A program made the position numbers and the translations under genes. Of a stretch of 60,594 bases of DNA, positions 46,689 through 55,448 are shown in pieces. The stretch's first letter is position 1. The number at the start of each line of letters is the position of its first letter. Under the pieces are notes generated by a model. It saw nothing but the letters and a program-made list of their open reading frames with translations, searched no databases and had not been told where the DNA came from. The DNA comes from Lachnospiraceae bacterium (GTDB taxonomy: Bacteria > Bacillota > Clostridia > Lachnospirales > Lachnospiraceae): assembly GCA_017484135.1 (NCBI GenBank), contig JAFUTQ010000107.1:1-60594 (forward strand), in the 5' to 3' direction.

Positions 46689-46717
46689 CTGTGTGTTCCT
46701 CCTTTCTACGTTCCACT

Positions 46718-47401
46718 CTATTTCGCTGTCTTGACTGTCTCTTTAATCGTTACCAGCGCTTTCTTCGGTCCCGGCACAGCGCCCTTGATCAGAAGCAGGT
46801 TGTTCTCTGCATCTACTCTCACAACCTCAAGGTTCTGTGTCGTGATTCTTACGCTTCCCATGTGTCCCGGCATTCCCTTGCCCTTGAACACGCGGCTCGG
46901 TGTAGAGCAGGAACCGTTGGAACCCTGATGGCGATGGAATTTTGAACCGTGAGCCATAGGTCCTCTGTGCTGACCCAGTCTCTTGATCGTGCCCTGGAAC
47001 CCTTTACCCTTGGAAATTGCAGTTGCATCTACACGATCGCCTTCTGCAAAGATATCTGCTTTGATTTCGTCTGCCAGATTGTAATCTGCAGCGTTCTCAA
47101 ACTTAAATTCTCTTACAAACCGCTTTCCGGACACACCGGCTTTCTTGAAATGACCCATCTCGGCCTTGTTTACGCCATGTCTGTTTCTGACCTCTTTCTT
47201 GCCGTTGGCATCCTTGTTGACAACCTTTTCCTTCTTGTCTGCAAAGCCAACCTGTACGGCACTGTAGCCGTCATTCTCCACCGTCTTGATCTGTGTGACC
47301 ACACACGGTCCGGCCTGCAATACGGTAACCGGCACCAAGATGCCGTCTGCATTGAAGATTTGAGTCATTCCGACTTTTGTTGCTAAAATTGCTTTCTTCA
47401 T
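46718..47401 (-). CDS. rplC: 50S ribosomal protein uL3
   Basis: uL3, which reaches the peptidyl transferase centre: [20 protein letters not shown] and [33 protein letters not shown]. The frame is open to 47449, but ATG 47401 follows CAGGAGGAAAGATC and gives the family N-terminus; 227 residues. Confidence 0.97.
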   Translation of the reverse strand: MKKAILATKVGMTQIFNADGILVPVTVLQAGPCVVTQIKTVENDGYSAVQVGFADKKEKVVNKDANGKKEVRNRHGVNKAEMGHFKKAGVSGKRFVREFKFENAADYNLADEIKADIFAEGDRVDATAISKGKGFQGTIKRLGQHRGPMAHGSKFHRHQGSNGSCSTPSRVFKGKGMPGHMGSVRITTQNLEVVRVDAENNLLLIKGAVPGPKKALVTIKETVKTAK

Positions 47402-47490
47402 GATCTTTCCTCCTGTTTTTTCTACAGCGGAACGGGATTTCCCGTTCATCCTAGAAGACTTGCGTCATCAGGATTTTCTTTGTTTTGACT

Positions 47491-47802
47491 TTATTTCATT
47501 TTAATATCAATGTAAACACCGGCCGGCATCTCCAGTCTGGATAATGCATCCACCGTTTTCTGTGTCGGCGCAATGATATCAATCAGTCTCTTATGAGTTC
47601 TCTGCTCGAACTGCTCTCTGGAATCCTTATACTTGTGTACGGCTCTTAGAATTGTCACTACCTCTCTCTTAGTGGGAAGTGGCACCGGTCCGCTCACCTG
47701 TGATCCGTTCTTCTTTACAGTCTCGATGATTTTTTTTGCCGATGAATCTACTAACTCGTGATCATAAGCCTTCAATGTGATTCTCATTACTTGACTTGCC
47801 AT
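47491..47802 (-). CDS. rpsJ: 30S ribosomal protein uS10
   Basis: uS10, also known as NusE in antitermination complexes, first gene of the super-operon. [71 protein letters not shown] is unmistakable. The frame is open to 47832, but ATG 47802 follows AAAGGAGGCG; 103 residues. A roughly 230-nt leader and a consensus promoter lie upstream. Confidence 0.97.
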   Translation of the reverse strand: MASQVMRITLKAYDHELVDSSAKKIIETVKKNGSQVSGPVPLPTKREVVTILRAVHKYKDSREQFEQRTHKRLIDIIAPTQKTVDALSRLEMPAGVYIDIKMK

Positions 47803-48034
47803 AAAAAAAGTCGCCTCCTTTTCGCACTTCATAAATCAGTACGACAAGCGGTGACTGTACACTTCTCCGTGTGTGTCCTTCTGACTTTCACACGTTGTTT
47901 CTACTTTTCTTCGTTGTAGACGATTTTCGTGATACAGTGACTTGTCGCCAGTTTCCTAACTTGACATTCGCTCCACGGAAAACCTGCCACAGCGGGCAGC
48001 AACCTCACGCTTCTACGCTATCAATGTCACAGCA
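47803..48034 (-). promoter_or_regulatory. Structured S10-operon leader
   Basis: About 230 nt of untranslated leader before rpsJ. A long-range stem joins CGACAAG and ACTGTA (47947-47941 and about 47939-47933 region) with TACAGT and CTTGTCG (47859-47842); it encloses smaller hairpins, one of them CGTGTG / CACACACG near 47865-47895. This makes a multi-branched fold just upstream of the ribosome-binding site. By analogy with other ribosomal operons it may mediate autoregulation by a ribosomal protein; which one is unknown. Confidence 0.55.
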
Positions 48035-48040
48035 AGGAAC

Positions 48041-48069
48041 ATTATACACGACAAATCCAACATTTGCAA
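48041..48069 (-). promoter_or_regulatory. Promoter of the ribosomal super-operon
   Basis: TTGCAA (48069-48064) and TATAAT (48046-48041) on the minus strand with a 17-base spacer; transcription should start near 48034. It is divergent from the methyltransferase promoter. Confidence 0.8.
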
Positions 48070-48083
48070 GTCCTTTTTTTCAC

Positions 48084-48113
48084 TTGACGAAAAAATTTTT
48101 TATATCTTATAAT
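48084..48113 (+). promoter_or_regulatory. Promoter of the methyltransferase gene
   Basis: TTGACG (48084-48089) and TATAAT (48108-48113) with an 18-base AT-rich spacer, 45 bases before the start codon. The -35 boxes of this and the divergent S10 promoter are only 14 bases apart. Confidence 0.7.
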
Positions 48114-48158
48114 AATCATATTGTAGAAACCAATGTAATGTAAATGTGGAGGGTATCG

Positions 48159-49019
48159 ATGATGTGGCTGGCCGATCAGTGGGAGGATTATGAGGTAATT
48201 GACTGTTCCAACGGAGAAAAGCTGGAACGCTGGGGAGATTATCTGCTGGTTCGTCCGGATCCCCAGGTCATCTGGGACACACCCAGAAAAGTCTCCGGCT
48301 GGTATCAGAAAAACGGACATTATCATAGAAGCAAAAAGGGCGGCGGTGAGTGGGAATTCTTTGAGCTGCCCGAGCAGTGGCAGATTCATTACAAAAATCT
48401 GACCTTTCACCTAAAGCCCTTCAGCTTTAAGCATACCGGGTTGTTTCCGGAACAGGCCGTAAACTGGGACTGGTTTTCCGGGCTGATTCGGAAAGCAGGC
48501 CGACCGGTAAAGGTCTTAAATCTGTTTGCCTATACCGGCGGCGCAACCATTGCCGCTGCGGCTGCCGGTGCAGCAGTTACACATGTAGATGCCTCGAAGG
48601 GAATGGTGGCCTGGGCCAAGGAGAACGCTGCTTCCTCCGGTCTTTCCGAAGCACCCATCCGCTGGATCGTGGATGACTGCGTCAAGTTCGCGGAGCGGGA
48701 AATCCGCCGCGGGAATCACTATGATGCCATCATCATGGATCCCCCCTCCTACGGCAGAGGTCCAAAGGGTGAGATCTGGAAAATCGAGACCTCCATTCAT
48801 CCGCTCGTAAAAACATGCGCACAGCTGCTGACGGACGATCCCTTATTCTTTCTGATCAATTCCTATACCACCGGACTGCAGCCGGCGGTTCTTTCCTATT
48901 TAATAGGAACGGAGCTGAATCGCTTTCACGGAACAATTACTGCGGAAGAAATCGGCCTTCCGGTTTCCTCCAGCGGACTTATACTTCCCTGTGGCGCTTC
49001 GGGACGCTTTGAAAAGTAA
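48159..49019 (+). CDS. SAM-dependent methyltransferase, rRNA 5-methylcytosine (RlmI-like) group
   Basis: A class I methyltransferase of 286 residues. The SAM site VLNLFAYTGGATIAAAAAGA, a VDASKGMVAWAKENAASSGL motif II, and the target-base motif IIMDPPSYGRGPKGE (DPPxYG as in RlmI/RlmK and related rRNA methylases) are clear. It lacks the N-terminal PUA domain of RlmI. The start at 48159 follows GGAGGG by 5 bases; an upstream ATG at 48144 overlaps the ribosome-binding site. The exact rRNA target cannot be told. Confidence 0.88.
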   Translation: MMWLADQWEDYEVIDCSNGEKLERWGDYLLVRPDPQVIWDTPRKVSGWYQKNGHYHRSKKGGGEWEFFELPEQWQIHYKNLTFHLKPFSFKHTGLFPEQAVNWDWFSGLIRKAGRPVKVLNLFAYTGGATIAAAAAGAAVTHVDASKGMVAWAKENAASSGLSEAPIRWIVDDCVKFAEREIRRGNHYDAIIMDPPSYGRGPKGEIWKIETSIHPLVKTCAQLLTDDPLFFLINSYTTGLQPAVLSYLIGTELNRFHGTITAEEIGLPVSSSGLILPCGASGRFEK

Positions 49020-49023
49020 CCCT

Positions 49024-49671
49024 CTATAGCAGCTCGCATAATTCTTTGGCATTGTGCGCCAGAAGCGAAGCTCCGTGTTGCCGGAGAAATGCTTCGTCCC
49101 GAAATCCCCACGTCACACTGATGCACGGCAGACCGGAATTGGCTGCCGTGCGGATATCCACCTCCGAATCCCCTACATAAACGGCGGTCTCTTTTGCCAC
49201 ATTTAATTCTTTGAGCGCATGCTCCACCATATCCGGGGCGGGCTTCCTTGATATCCCGGTTTTCTCCCCGACCGCAAGATCAGCCATCTCATTAAAGTAA
49301 ATCTCCCGAAGCTCCTGTACTGCAAAGTCAGGCTTATTAGAGACGATTGCGACATTGATCTTATGTCGCCTTAGCCATTCCAGGACATCTTTAACCCCAT
49401 TATACAGACATGTATTGTCGTTACAGTGGATGCTGTAATACTCCCGAAACACCTGACATGCCCGTTCAAACTGCGGATGCTCCCTTCCCTGCGGCACGGC
49501 GCGCTCCATCAAAAACTCCATGCCGTTTCCCAGAAAGCGGCGAATGTCATCCTTCGTCCGCTCCGGCATCCCGCATTCCCTTAACGCGAAGTTCACCGAA
49601 TTCTTTAAGTCCTCCAGTGTATCTAATAATGTTCCGTCCAAATCGAAAACTACTGTCTGATAATGGTTCAT
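49024..49671 (-). CDS. HAD-family phosphatase (phosphoglycolate phosphatase-like)
   Basis: A 215-residue HAD hydrolase with DLDGTLLDTLEDL (motif I with both Asp), IVSNKPDFA (motif II), KPAPDMVEHALKEL (motif III Lys) and YVGDSEVDIRTAANSGLP (motif IV). The helical cap places it with Gph/PGP-type phosphatases. The substrate is not decidable. It overlaps the phosphopantetheinyl transferase by 4 bp, a likely cotranscription. Confidence 0.88.
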   Translation of the reverse strand: MNHYQTVVFDLDGTLLDTLEDLKNSVNFALRECGMPERTKDDIRRFLGNGMEFLMERAVPQGREHPQFERACQVFREYYSIHCNDNTCLYNGVKDVLEWLRRHKINVAIVSNKPDFAVQELREIYFNEMADLAVGEKTGISRKPAPDMVEHALKELNVAKETAVYVGDSEVDIRTAANSGLPCISVTWGFRDEAFLRQHGASLLAHNAKELCELL

Positions 49672-50366
49672 GTGTTTCCTTCCTTACTATTTATCCAGTT
49701 TATGTTCCTGTCGTTCTGCAGCTCCGCCTCTGTCACTCCACAGACCACCAGCGAATACCCGGAAAATTCCTGTCTCTCCGGCTTTATCTCCGCAAACAGG
49801 ACACCTTTTCTTTCTTGTGTTCCGGCATCCGCCGCCAGATCTTGTATCACGCCCCGACTCCAGTCGACCTCCAGCTGGCGCAATTCTTTGCGCAATCCGT
49901 CTCCCGTCCATTTGATATAGCTTTCCTTCGCCGCCCACAGACTGCGAAATGCTGCCTGCCGATCCGCCTGCTGCTGCAACCACAGCTTTTCCTGCTCCGT
50001 GAGGCACCGTCGGATCAGATTGTCCCGGCATTCTCTCGGATCCGCAAGATCGATCCCCACTTCATGGTCTGCAAACGCCGCAACCACATAATCCCCGGCA
50101 TGGGACAGGTTAAAGTGCAGCTCCGGATGATTTCCTATATAAGGCTTGCCGTATTTCCCTGTTGCCAGAACCGGCTGTTCCCCCTTCGGCAGCCACAGCC
50201 TGCTGCCGTACAGCTCCAGCACGCCCGCCCCGATACAGCGGTAACGATCCTTCTTCTGCCGGATCCGGTTCAGACGTTCCGCGCGCTCCGGCAGAATCAC
50301 GGCTTTCCAGTCTGACTCCCCGTTTTTTTCAAATTCCCGGATATCGATTCCATACAGACTTAACAT
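49668..50366 (-). CDS. 4'-phosphopantetheinyl transferase, Sfp-like
   Basis: Transfers phosphopantetheine from CoA to carrier proteins. Sfp-family motifs are present: FNLSHAGDYVVAAFADHEVGIDLADP, and LWAAKESYIKWTGDGL with the WxxKES Mg/CoA site. Length 232 fits the Sfp/AcpT group, not the short AcpS. No NRPS or PKS lies in the window, so its client may be the fatty-acid carrier or a distant cluster. Lies 2 bp before the lipoprotein gene's end on the same strand. Confidence 0.9.
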   Translation of the reverse strand: MLSLYGIDIREFEKNGESDWKAVILPERAERLNRIRQKKDRYRCIGAGVLELYGSRLWLPKGEQPVLATGKYGKPYIGNHPELHFNLSHAGDYVVAAFADHEVGIDLADPRECRDNLIRRCLTEQEKLWLQQQADRQAAFRSLWAAKESYIKWTGDGLRKELRQLEVDWSRGVIQDLAADAGTQERKGVLFAEIKPERQEFSGYSLVVCGVTEAELQNDRNINWINSKEGNT

Positions 50367-50368
50367 GG

Positions 50369-51220
50369 CTAATTAAACCCAAATCCATTGTAGGAGGTCT
50401 GAAGCGCTTCCACAAGCTCGTCCTTCTCCATATCCGTGACCTGCTCCAGGTTCATCCATTGGAAAAAAGCATCCCTTTTTTCCAGCTTTCCGAAAAAGAC
50501 ATCCTCTATCTCATCGTATTCGCTCTCTGTAATGTCAATACCCATGCCATCCTGCGCAGTTACGGTAAGCTCTCCGTTTTCATCTGCAACCTTTGACATT
50601 GACGCCACCGGAACAGAGGCAACCACTCCGTGCTCCAGATACAGTCCCTGCTTACTGAAATAGACCTCGGCAGCGCCGTTGCGCAGCACATCCTCAAAAA
50701 CGAAATATCGAATTCCCGTATCTTCATCAAAATAACTGTTGACCTGTTCCATGACGATATCCGGCTGTGATTCCCCTTCCTCTGCCGGATAGTCACAGGC
50801 ATCGATTCCGTCGTAGGTCTCATTTACCTCATAAAAGCTGCTGTATGTGTATAACCCGGTTCCCCCGCAGGTGGCCGCTATGATTTCCAGTCTTCCATTC
50901 CCGTCCAGATCCGTAATCGCATAAAAGTTTGTGCCTCCATCCCCGGTCGCTGCCCACTCGTCCACACAATCCGCAATCAGTTGAATCTGAGCCTGCGAAT
51001 CCTTTGCATCCCCGACAGCTTCTTCCTGCGTCTCCTCTGTGCGCTCTGTGTCAGCCTCCTTGTCGCGCTCCTCCTGATCCGCCTCTGTTGTAAGCTCTTC
51101 AATCGGACTTTGCAGCTTCTCCGTGCTTTGCTGCACCTCTGTATTTTGCGGTTCTTCCTTTCCACAGGCCGTAAGGATCGTTCCACTGATCAGCAGCAGC
51201 GCCAGCATTCGCTTATGCAT
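50369..51220 (-). CDS. Lipoprotein of unknown function
   Basis: A 283-residue exported lipoprotein. The signal peptide ends in the lipobox ILTACGKE; a Glu/Thr/Gln-rich linker of about 60 residues (to about residue 80) follows, then a globular domain. The globular part contains DLDGNGRLEI, an EF-hand-like or FG-GAP-like calcium loop common in surface lipoproteins of Clostridia. The start follows AGAAAAAGGAGG. I do not recognise a function. Confidence 0.8.
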   Translation of the reverse strand: MHKRMLALLLISGTILTACGKEEPQNTEVQQSTEKLQSPIEELTTEADQEERDKEADTERTEETQEEAVGDAKDSQAQIQLIADCVDEWAATGDGGTNFYAITDLDGNGRLEIIAATCGGTGLYTYSSFYEVNETYDGIDACDYPAEEGESQPDIVMEQVNSYFDEDTGIRYFVFEDVLRNGAAEVYFSKQGLYLEHGVVASVPVASMSKVADENGELTVTAQDGMGIDITESEYDEIEDVFFGKLEKRDAFFQWMNLEQVTDMEKDELVEALQTSYNGFGFN

Positions 51221-51319
51221 CGTATTTCCTCCTTTTTCTAAGATTCTAGAATCAGTATAGCACAGTTTCTAATATTTTTTGTATAAAATGCCCAAAAATC
51301 CATATTATTTTTTATACGT

Positions 51320-51335
51320 GGTTTAGCGTTTAACC
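51320..51335. promoter_or_regulatory. Candidate LacI-type operator before the LacI-MATE operon
   Basis: GGTTTAGCGTTTAACC is an imperfect palindrome with the central CG typical of LacI operators. It lies directly upstream of the -35 box of the LacI gene. Confidence 0.5.
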
Positions 51336-51336
51336 T

Positions 51337-51365
51337 TTGAAGAATTGTCATGATTTTTTTATACT
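51337..51365 (+). promoter_or_regulatory. Promoter of the LacI-MATE operon
   Basis: TTGAAG (51337-51342) and TATACT (51360-51365) with a 17-base spacer, just downstream of the candidate operator and about 52 bases before the start. Confidence 0.6.
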
Positions 51366-51417
51366 AAAAGCATAAACAGCGCAGCTTTTCTCTTTATCTC
51401 AAAGGAGGCAGACTACA

Positions 51418-52422
51418 ATGAAACAGGAACGAGTCCGATTATCTGATATTGCCGACGAACTAGGGCTAAGCACAGCAACCATATCGAACGTGATCCACGG
51501 AAAAACCCAAAAGGTATCTCCCGAAACGATCAAGCGGGTGCAGGAGGCTCTCGAACGAAACGCCTATGTACCCAGTATGGCAGGCATTCTTCTGGCCCAG
51601 AATGATTCCAGAATCATCGGCGTTGTGATCAACGATCATGAAAAATATGAGGGTCATGTGCTGGAGGACGGTTTTATCTCTGCCTCGCTCAATGCCCTGT
51701 CGGGAGAGATAGAGCAGTCCGGTTACTTTATGATGGTTAAGGTAACCACCGAGTGGAATGAAATTGTCCGTTTTGCATCCATGTGGAATATGGAGGGGCT
51801 GGTACTGATCGGCTTCTGCGAACAGGATTACAAAAAACTGCGGGAATCCATGCACATTCCCTTTGTTGTATACGATGGATTTTTTCAGCCAACCCAGAAA
51901 ATCTGCAATCTGATCATCGACAACTACGACGGGGGCTATCAGGTGGGACGTTATCTGAAGCGCATGGGACACCAAAAGGTCTTATGCGTTTCGGACAATT
52001 GCCTGTGTATGGATGAGGAGCGCATGAACGGATGTGCCAGAGCTCTGGGGCTGGAATCCGCCAATTTCATGCAAATCCCGCTTCAAAAGGAAGAACGGCT
52101 GCGGTTTTATCAAAAGCAGCTTTCACAGCTTTTACAATATACCGCCGTGTTTGCTGTATCTGATTTTTATGCCATTGAATTGATTCATTATTTGCAGGGA
52201 AATGGCATCAAGGTGCCGACGGACATATCGATTGTAGGCTTTGATGACAGTCCCCTGTGTAATCTGTGCACACCGCCGCTGACGACAGTCAGGCAGGATG
52301 TGCGCATGAGAGCCGGTGAGGCAATCTCGATTTTTCAAAATCTGAAAGCCGGGAACGAAGCGCGCATTCAGATCACGCTGCCTGTTACCCTCATAGAACG
52401 GCAGAGCGTAAAGCGCCTGTAA
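51418..52422 (+). CDS. LacI-family regulator upstream of a MATE exporter
   Basis: A 334-residue LacI-type repressor. The HTH is VRLSDIADELGLSTATISNVIHGKT; the hinge region is VPSMAGILLAQ; the effector domain ends in the usual DDSPLCNLCTPPLTTVRQDVRMRAGEAI. The start follows AAAGGAGGCAG. It is 43 bp upstream of a MATE-family exporter on the same strand, so it may control that gene and itself; a sugar sensor controlling a MATE pump is an uncommon pairing. Effector unknown. Confidence 0.9.
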   Translation: MKQERVRLSDIADELGLSTATISNVIHGKTQKVSPETIKRVQEALERNAYVPSMAGILLAQNDSRIIGVVINDHEKYEGHVLEDGFISASLNALSGEIEQSGYFMMVKVTTEWNEIVRFASMWNMEGLVLIGFCEQDYKKLRESMHIPFVVYDGFFQPTQKICNLIIDNYDGGYQVGRYLKRMGHQKVLCVSDNCLCMDEERMNGCARALGLESANFMQIPLQKEERLRFYQKQLSQLLQYTAVFAVSDFYAIELIHYLQGNGIKVPTDISIVGFDDSPLCNLCTPPLTTVRQDVRMRAGEAISIFQNLKAGNEARIQITLPVTLIERQSVKRL

Positions 52423-52465
52423 TGCCAAAACCCGCGGAATCATCGATAGAAGGAGTGATACAACT

Positions 52466-53815
52466 ATGAAAAAACAAGAAACCTTTCAAAGAACCGTTAT
52501 AAAAATCGCGCTGCCCGTGACCTTGCAGTCCTTACTGCAGTCGTCCTTCAGCGTCATAGATCAGATCATGATCGGACAGCTGGGCAAGTCCAGTATCGCC
52601 GGAATCGGTCTGAGCGCAAAATTTTCCTCCCTTTACTCGGTAGTTCTGGCCGCCATCGCCACCGCCGCCGGCATCATGATTTCACAGCATATGGGTGGAA
52701 AGAAGAACGAGTCCGTCAATCGGAGCTTCTGGACAAATTTGTTGCTCTCCATCGTGCTGGCAACGATCTTTCTGGTACTGTGCACCGCATTTCCGGATAT
52801 CATCATGGGCATCTATACCAAAGATGAATCCACCAGAATATTGGCAGTAAAATATATCCGCATCCTCGCCCTGTCCTTTCTGCCTATGGCTGTCAGCTCC
52901 ATTGTGACCACCATGCTGCGGTGCATGGAGGCGGCTGCCCTGCCCTTATATGCAAACATTTTTGCCCTGATCCTCAATACCGGTCTGAATTACCTTCTCA
53001 TTTTCGGAAAATGGATTTTTCCCGCCATGGGTGTTGAGGGTGCCGCATGGGCCAGCGTGATCGCTCAGACCGTCTCCTTTCTCATCATACTGGTTTTGTT
53101 TATCCGGTATCATCACAGAAACGGACAAGATCTGATCACGCACTGGAACCGCCGGATATTTGGCGCCAAAGAATACTGGGTGCAGTATCTGAAAATCCTC
53201 TGCCCGATCCTGATCTGTGAGTTTTTATGGAGTCTGGGAGAAAATGTCTATGCGGTAATCTACGGAAACATGGGGACAGATGCATGTGCGGCCATGACCA
53301 TGACCGTACCCATTCAAACACTGATCATTGGCGCTTTGAGCGGATTGTCTCAGGCCGCAGGCATATTGATCGGAAAATCACTGGGAGGAAAGCAATATGA
53401 GAAAGCGTATCTGGAATCCAAAAAACTGATGAAATACGGCTTTTTCGGTTCCCTACTGCTCTCCGCAATCCTGATTGCCGCCAGTCCGTTTTATGTAAAG
53501 ATCTATAACGTGGAACCAACGCTGCAGAAAATGACATGGACGGTTCTGATTGCATTTGCCATCATTTCACCGATCAAGGTGCAGAATATGATCTTAGGCG
53601 GCGGGATCATCCGCAGCGGCGGCAAGACCAAATATGTGATGTTTATCGATATCATTGGTACCTGGCTGTTTGGCGTTCCCTTGGGGCTGCTGTCCGCCTT
53701 TCTCTGGAAGCTGCCCATCGCTTATGTCTATTTTATCTTATCTCTGGAAGAATGCGTACGATTCGCGATATCTCTGGTGCTGTTTCGAAGAAAGTCTTGG
53801 ATGGAGAGCTTGTAA
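52466..53815 (+). CDS. MATE-family efflux transporter
   Basis: A 449-residue polytopic protein with about twelve hydrophobic segments arranged as two MATE bundles. LQSSFSVIDQIMIGQLGKSSIAGIGLS at the N-terminus and MTVPIQTLIIGALSGLSQAAGILIGKSLGG midway match the NorM/DinF-type pattern. Substrate is unknown; such pumps export cationic compounds or drugs using Na+ or H+. The start follows GAAGGAGTGATAC. Repeat copy 2 starts 15 bases past the stop. Confidence 0.9.
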   Translation: MKKQETFQRTVIKIALPVTLQSLLQSSFSVIDQIMIGQLGKSSIAGIGLSAKFSSLYSVVLAAIATAAGIMISQHMGGKKNESVNRSFWTNLLLSIVLATIFLVLCTAFPDIIMGIYTKDESTRILAVKYIRILALSFLPMAVSSIVTTMLRCMEAAALPLYANIFALILNTGLNYLLIFGKWIFPAMGVEGAAWASVIAQTVSFLIILVLFIRYHHRNGQDLITHWNRRIFGAKEYWVQYLKILCPILICEFLWSLGENVYAVIYGNMGTDACAAMTMTVPIQTLIIGALSGLSQAAGILIGKSLGGKQYEKAYLESKKLMKYGFFGSLLLSAILIAASPFYVKIYNVEPTLQKMTWTVLIAFAIISPIKVQNMILGGGIIRSGGKTKYVMFIDIIGTWLFGVPLGLLSAFLWKLPIAYVYFILSLEECVRFAISLVLFRRKSWMESL

Positions 53816-53829
53816 AAGAATACGGTGTC

Positions 53830-53965
53830 GTCAAAAGGTGGAGCTGCCGCACCTTTTGGTGCGACAGCTCCACACTTTGCACAAAAACCGCTTCGAAAAG
53901 CTAGCTTTCCGAAGCGGTTTTTATGCAAAGAGTCTATGCCGACTACGTCGGCATGACCTTTTGAC
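53830..53965 (+). repeat. Cloverleaf palindromic element, copy 2
   Basis: A 136-bp version of the same element as at 12088-12253. Outer stem 10 bp (53830-53839 / 53956-53965, GTCAAAAGGT / ACCTTTTGAC). Hairpin 1 is a different sequence but the same shape (GTGGAGCTG-CGCACC / GGTGCG-CAGCTCCAC, TTTT loop, 53838-53873). Hairpin 2 keeps the base CTTTGCACAAAAA (53875-53930). Hairpin 3 is ATGCCGAC / GTCGGCAT with loop TAC (53936-53954), preceded by AGTCT and followed by GA. It lies between convergent genes. Confidence 0.85.
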
Positions 53966-53996
53966 TTCTGGTTTTTGACTTACTCATATGACTCCC

Positions 53997-54659
53997 TCAT
54001 AAACGATTTATAAAATATTCAAAAATTTTCAACCCGTCCACCGTATCCGGACGTGCATTCTTCAAGCACATGCGCTCCGGATGCCACTGCACGCCATAGA
54101 CCGGAAGCTCTGTGTGGTAGAAGGCCTCAATCAAACCGTCATCGCTGAACTGTACCGCCTCAAGCCCTGCGGCAAGCTCTTTTATCGCCTGATGGTGCGC
54201 GCTGTTGATGCTGATCCTTTCCTCTTGATAGATGTCATATACAAACGAATTCTTTTTTACCCGGCTCATATGTACCCGATCCACCATTCCGATTCGCTCG
54301 TGCACATCAACCCCTTCCACATTCTGAATCAGACTGCCGCCAAAAAATACATTTAAGATCTGATGTCCCCTGCAGATTCCAAGAATTGGTTTTTTATGCT
54401 CAACCGCTTCCCGGATCACAGCAAGCTCCAGTTGATCCAGCTCGTCATCAATCTCAATACTGTCTGTATTTTCTTCATGATAAAGAGCGGGGTTCATATC
54501 AGCCCCGCCCGGAATCACAATTCCGTCTATCTTCGTTGTCTGCCCGCTCCTGCCGCAAAAGTCATACGAAATTGCCTCGGCACCGCATGCTTCCACTGCG
54601 GCATAATAATTTTCATTTCTTCTTACTTCCCGTTTCCCGATAATCAAAATTCTCTTCAT
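53997..54659 (-). CDS. Gamma-glutamyl-gamma-aminobutyrate hydrolase family (peptidase C26)
   Basis: A 220-residue class I glutamine amidotransferase-like hydrolase. The nucleophile Cys sits in GICRGHQILNVFFGGSL, and the His-x-Glu pair is at VQWHPERM; the internal SAHHQAIKEL segment is typical of PuuD/C26 members, which cleave gamma-glutamyl bonds. It lies 15 bp after the amino-acid ABC ATPase on the same strand, so it may process gamma-glutamyl compounds brought in by that transporter. Substrate not proven. Confidence 0.87.
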   Translation of the reverse strand: MKRILIIGKREVRRNENYYAAVEACGAEAISYDFCGRSGQTTKIDGIVIPGGADMNPALYHEENTDSIEIDDELDQLELAVIREAVEHKKPILGICRGHQILNVFFGGSLIQNVEGVDVHERIGMVDRVHMSRVKKNSFVYDIYQEERISINSAHHQAIKELAAGLEAVQFSDDGLIEAFYHTELPVYGVQWHPERMCLKNARPDTVDGLKIFEYFINRL

Positions 54660-54674
54660 CGCTATCTATCGCCT

Positions 54675-55448
54675 TTAGTGAGTCTTAATCGAGTTGAGAA
54701 AATCCTGCGCACGCTGTGTCTTCGGATGCGTAAAGAATTCCTCCGGTGTATTCTCCTCGAGAATACTGCCCTCATCCATAAAAATAATCCGGTTTGCCAC
54801 GCGTCTTGCAAAATTCATCTCATGGGTAACAACCACCATTGTCATGCCATCTCCGGCCAGCTCTGTCATGACATCCAGCACCTCATTGATCATCTCCGGA
54901 TCCAGCGCACTGGTGGGTTCGTCAAACAGGATCGCCTTTGGATGCATGGCAAGCGCACGGGCGATCGCCACACGCTGTTTCTGCCCTCCCGAGAGCTGTG
55001 CCGGCATTTTGGCAGCCTGACTGTCCACTCCTACTCTTTTCAAAAGCTGCAATGCCTCCTCCCGGGCTTGATGCTTAGGTACATGCAGCACATCCACAGG
55101 CGCCAGAATTACATTGTCAAGAATCGTTTTGTGTTCAAACAGATTAAAAGACTGAAACACCATGCCTACCTGAGCCCGCAGCTTCGCAAGCTTCTTTCCC
55201 TCCTGCGGCATCGGAACTCCATCAATAATGATTTCGCCCGAATCAATGAGCTCCAATCGGTTCATGGTGCGGCAAAGCGTTGACTTCCCGGAACCGGAAG
55301 GTCCGATAATCACGACAACCTCTCCTTTTTTTACCGAAAGATTGATATCCTTTAAGACATGATGCTCCCCAAAGTGCTTCTCTACATGTCGCAGCTCAAT
55401 GATCGGGGTCTGTTCCGGTGTCTCTGAATTATTCTGTGGTTGACTCAT
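54675..55448 (-). CDS. Polar amino-acid ABC transporter ATPase
   Basis: ATP-binding subunit of a PAAT-family importer, 257 residues. Walker [10 protein letters not shown], signature [14 protein letters not shown], Walker [15 protein letters not shown] and switch [17 protein letters not shown] are all intact. Closest in type to GlnQ/GluA. It overlaps the end of the second permease by 20 bp. Confidence 0.94.
   Translation of the reverse strand: MSQPQNNSETPEQTPIIELRHVEKHFGEHHVLKDINLSVKKGEVVVIIGPSGSGKSTLCRTMNRLELIDSGEIIIDGVPMPQEGKKLAKLRAQVGMVFQSFNLFEHKTILDNVILAPVDVLHVPKHQAREEALQLLKRVGVDSQAAKMPAQLSGGQKQRVAIARALAMHPKAILFDEPTSALDPEMINEVLDVMTELAGDGMTMVVVTHEMNFARRVANRIIFMDEGSILEENTPEEFFTHPKTQRAQDFLNSIKTH

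Noticed and set aside
54363-55283. 306-codon plus-strand frame
   Set aside because: Antisense to the C26 hydrolase and the ABC ATPase; no start site or family resemblance.
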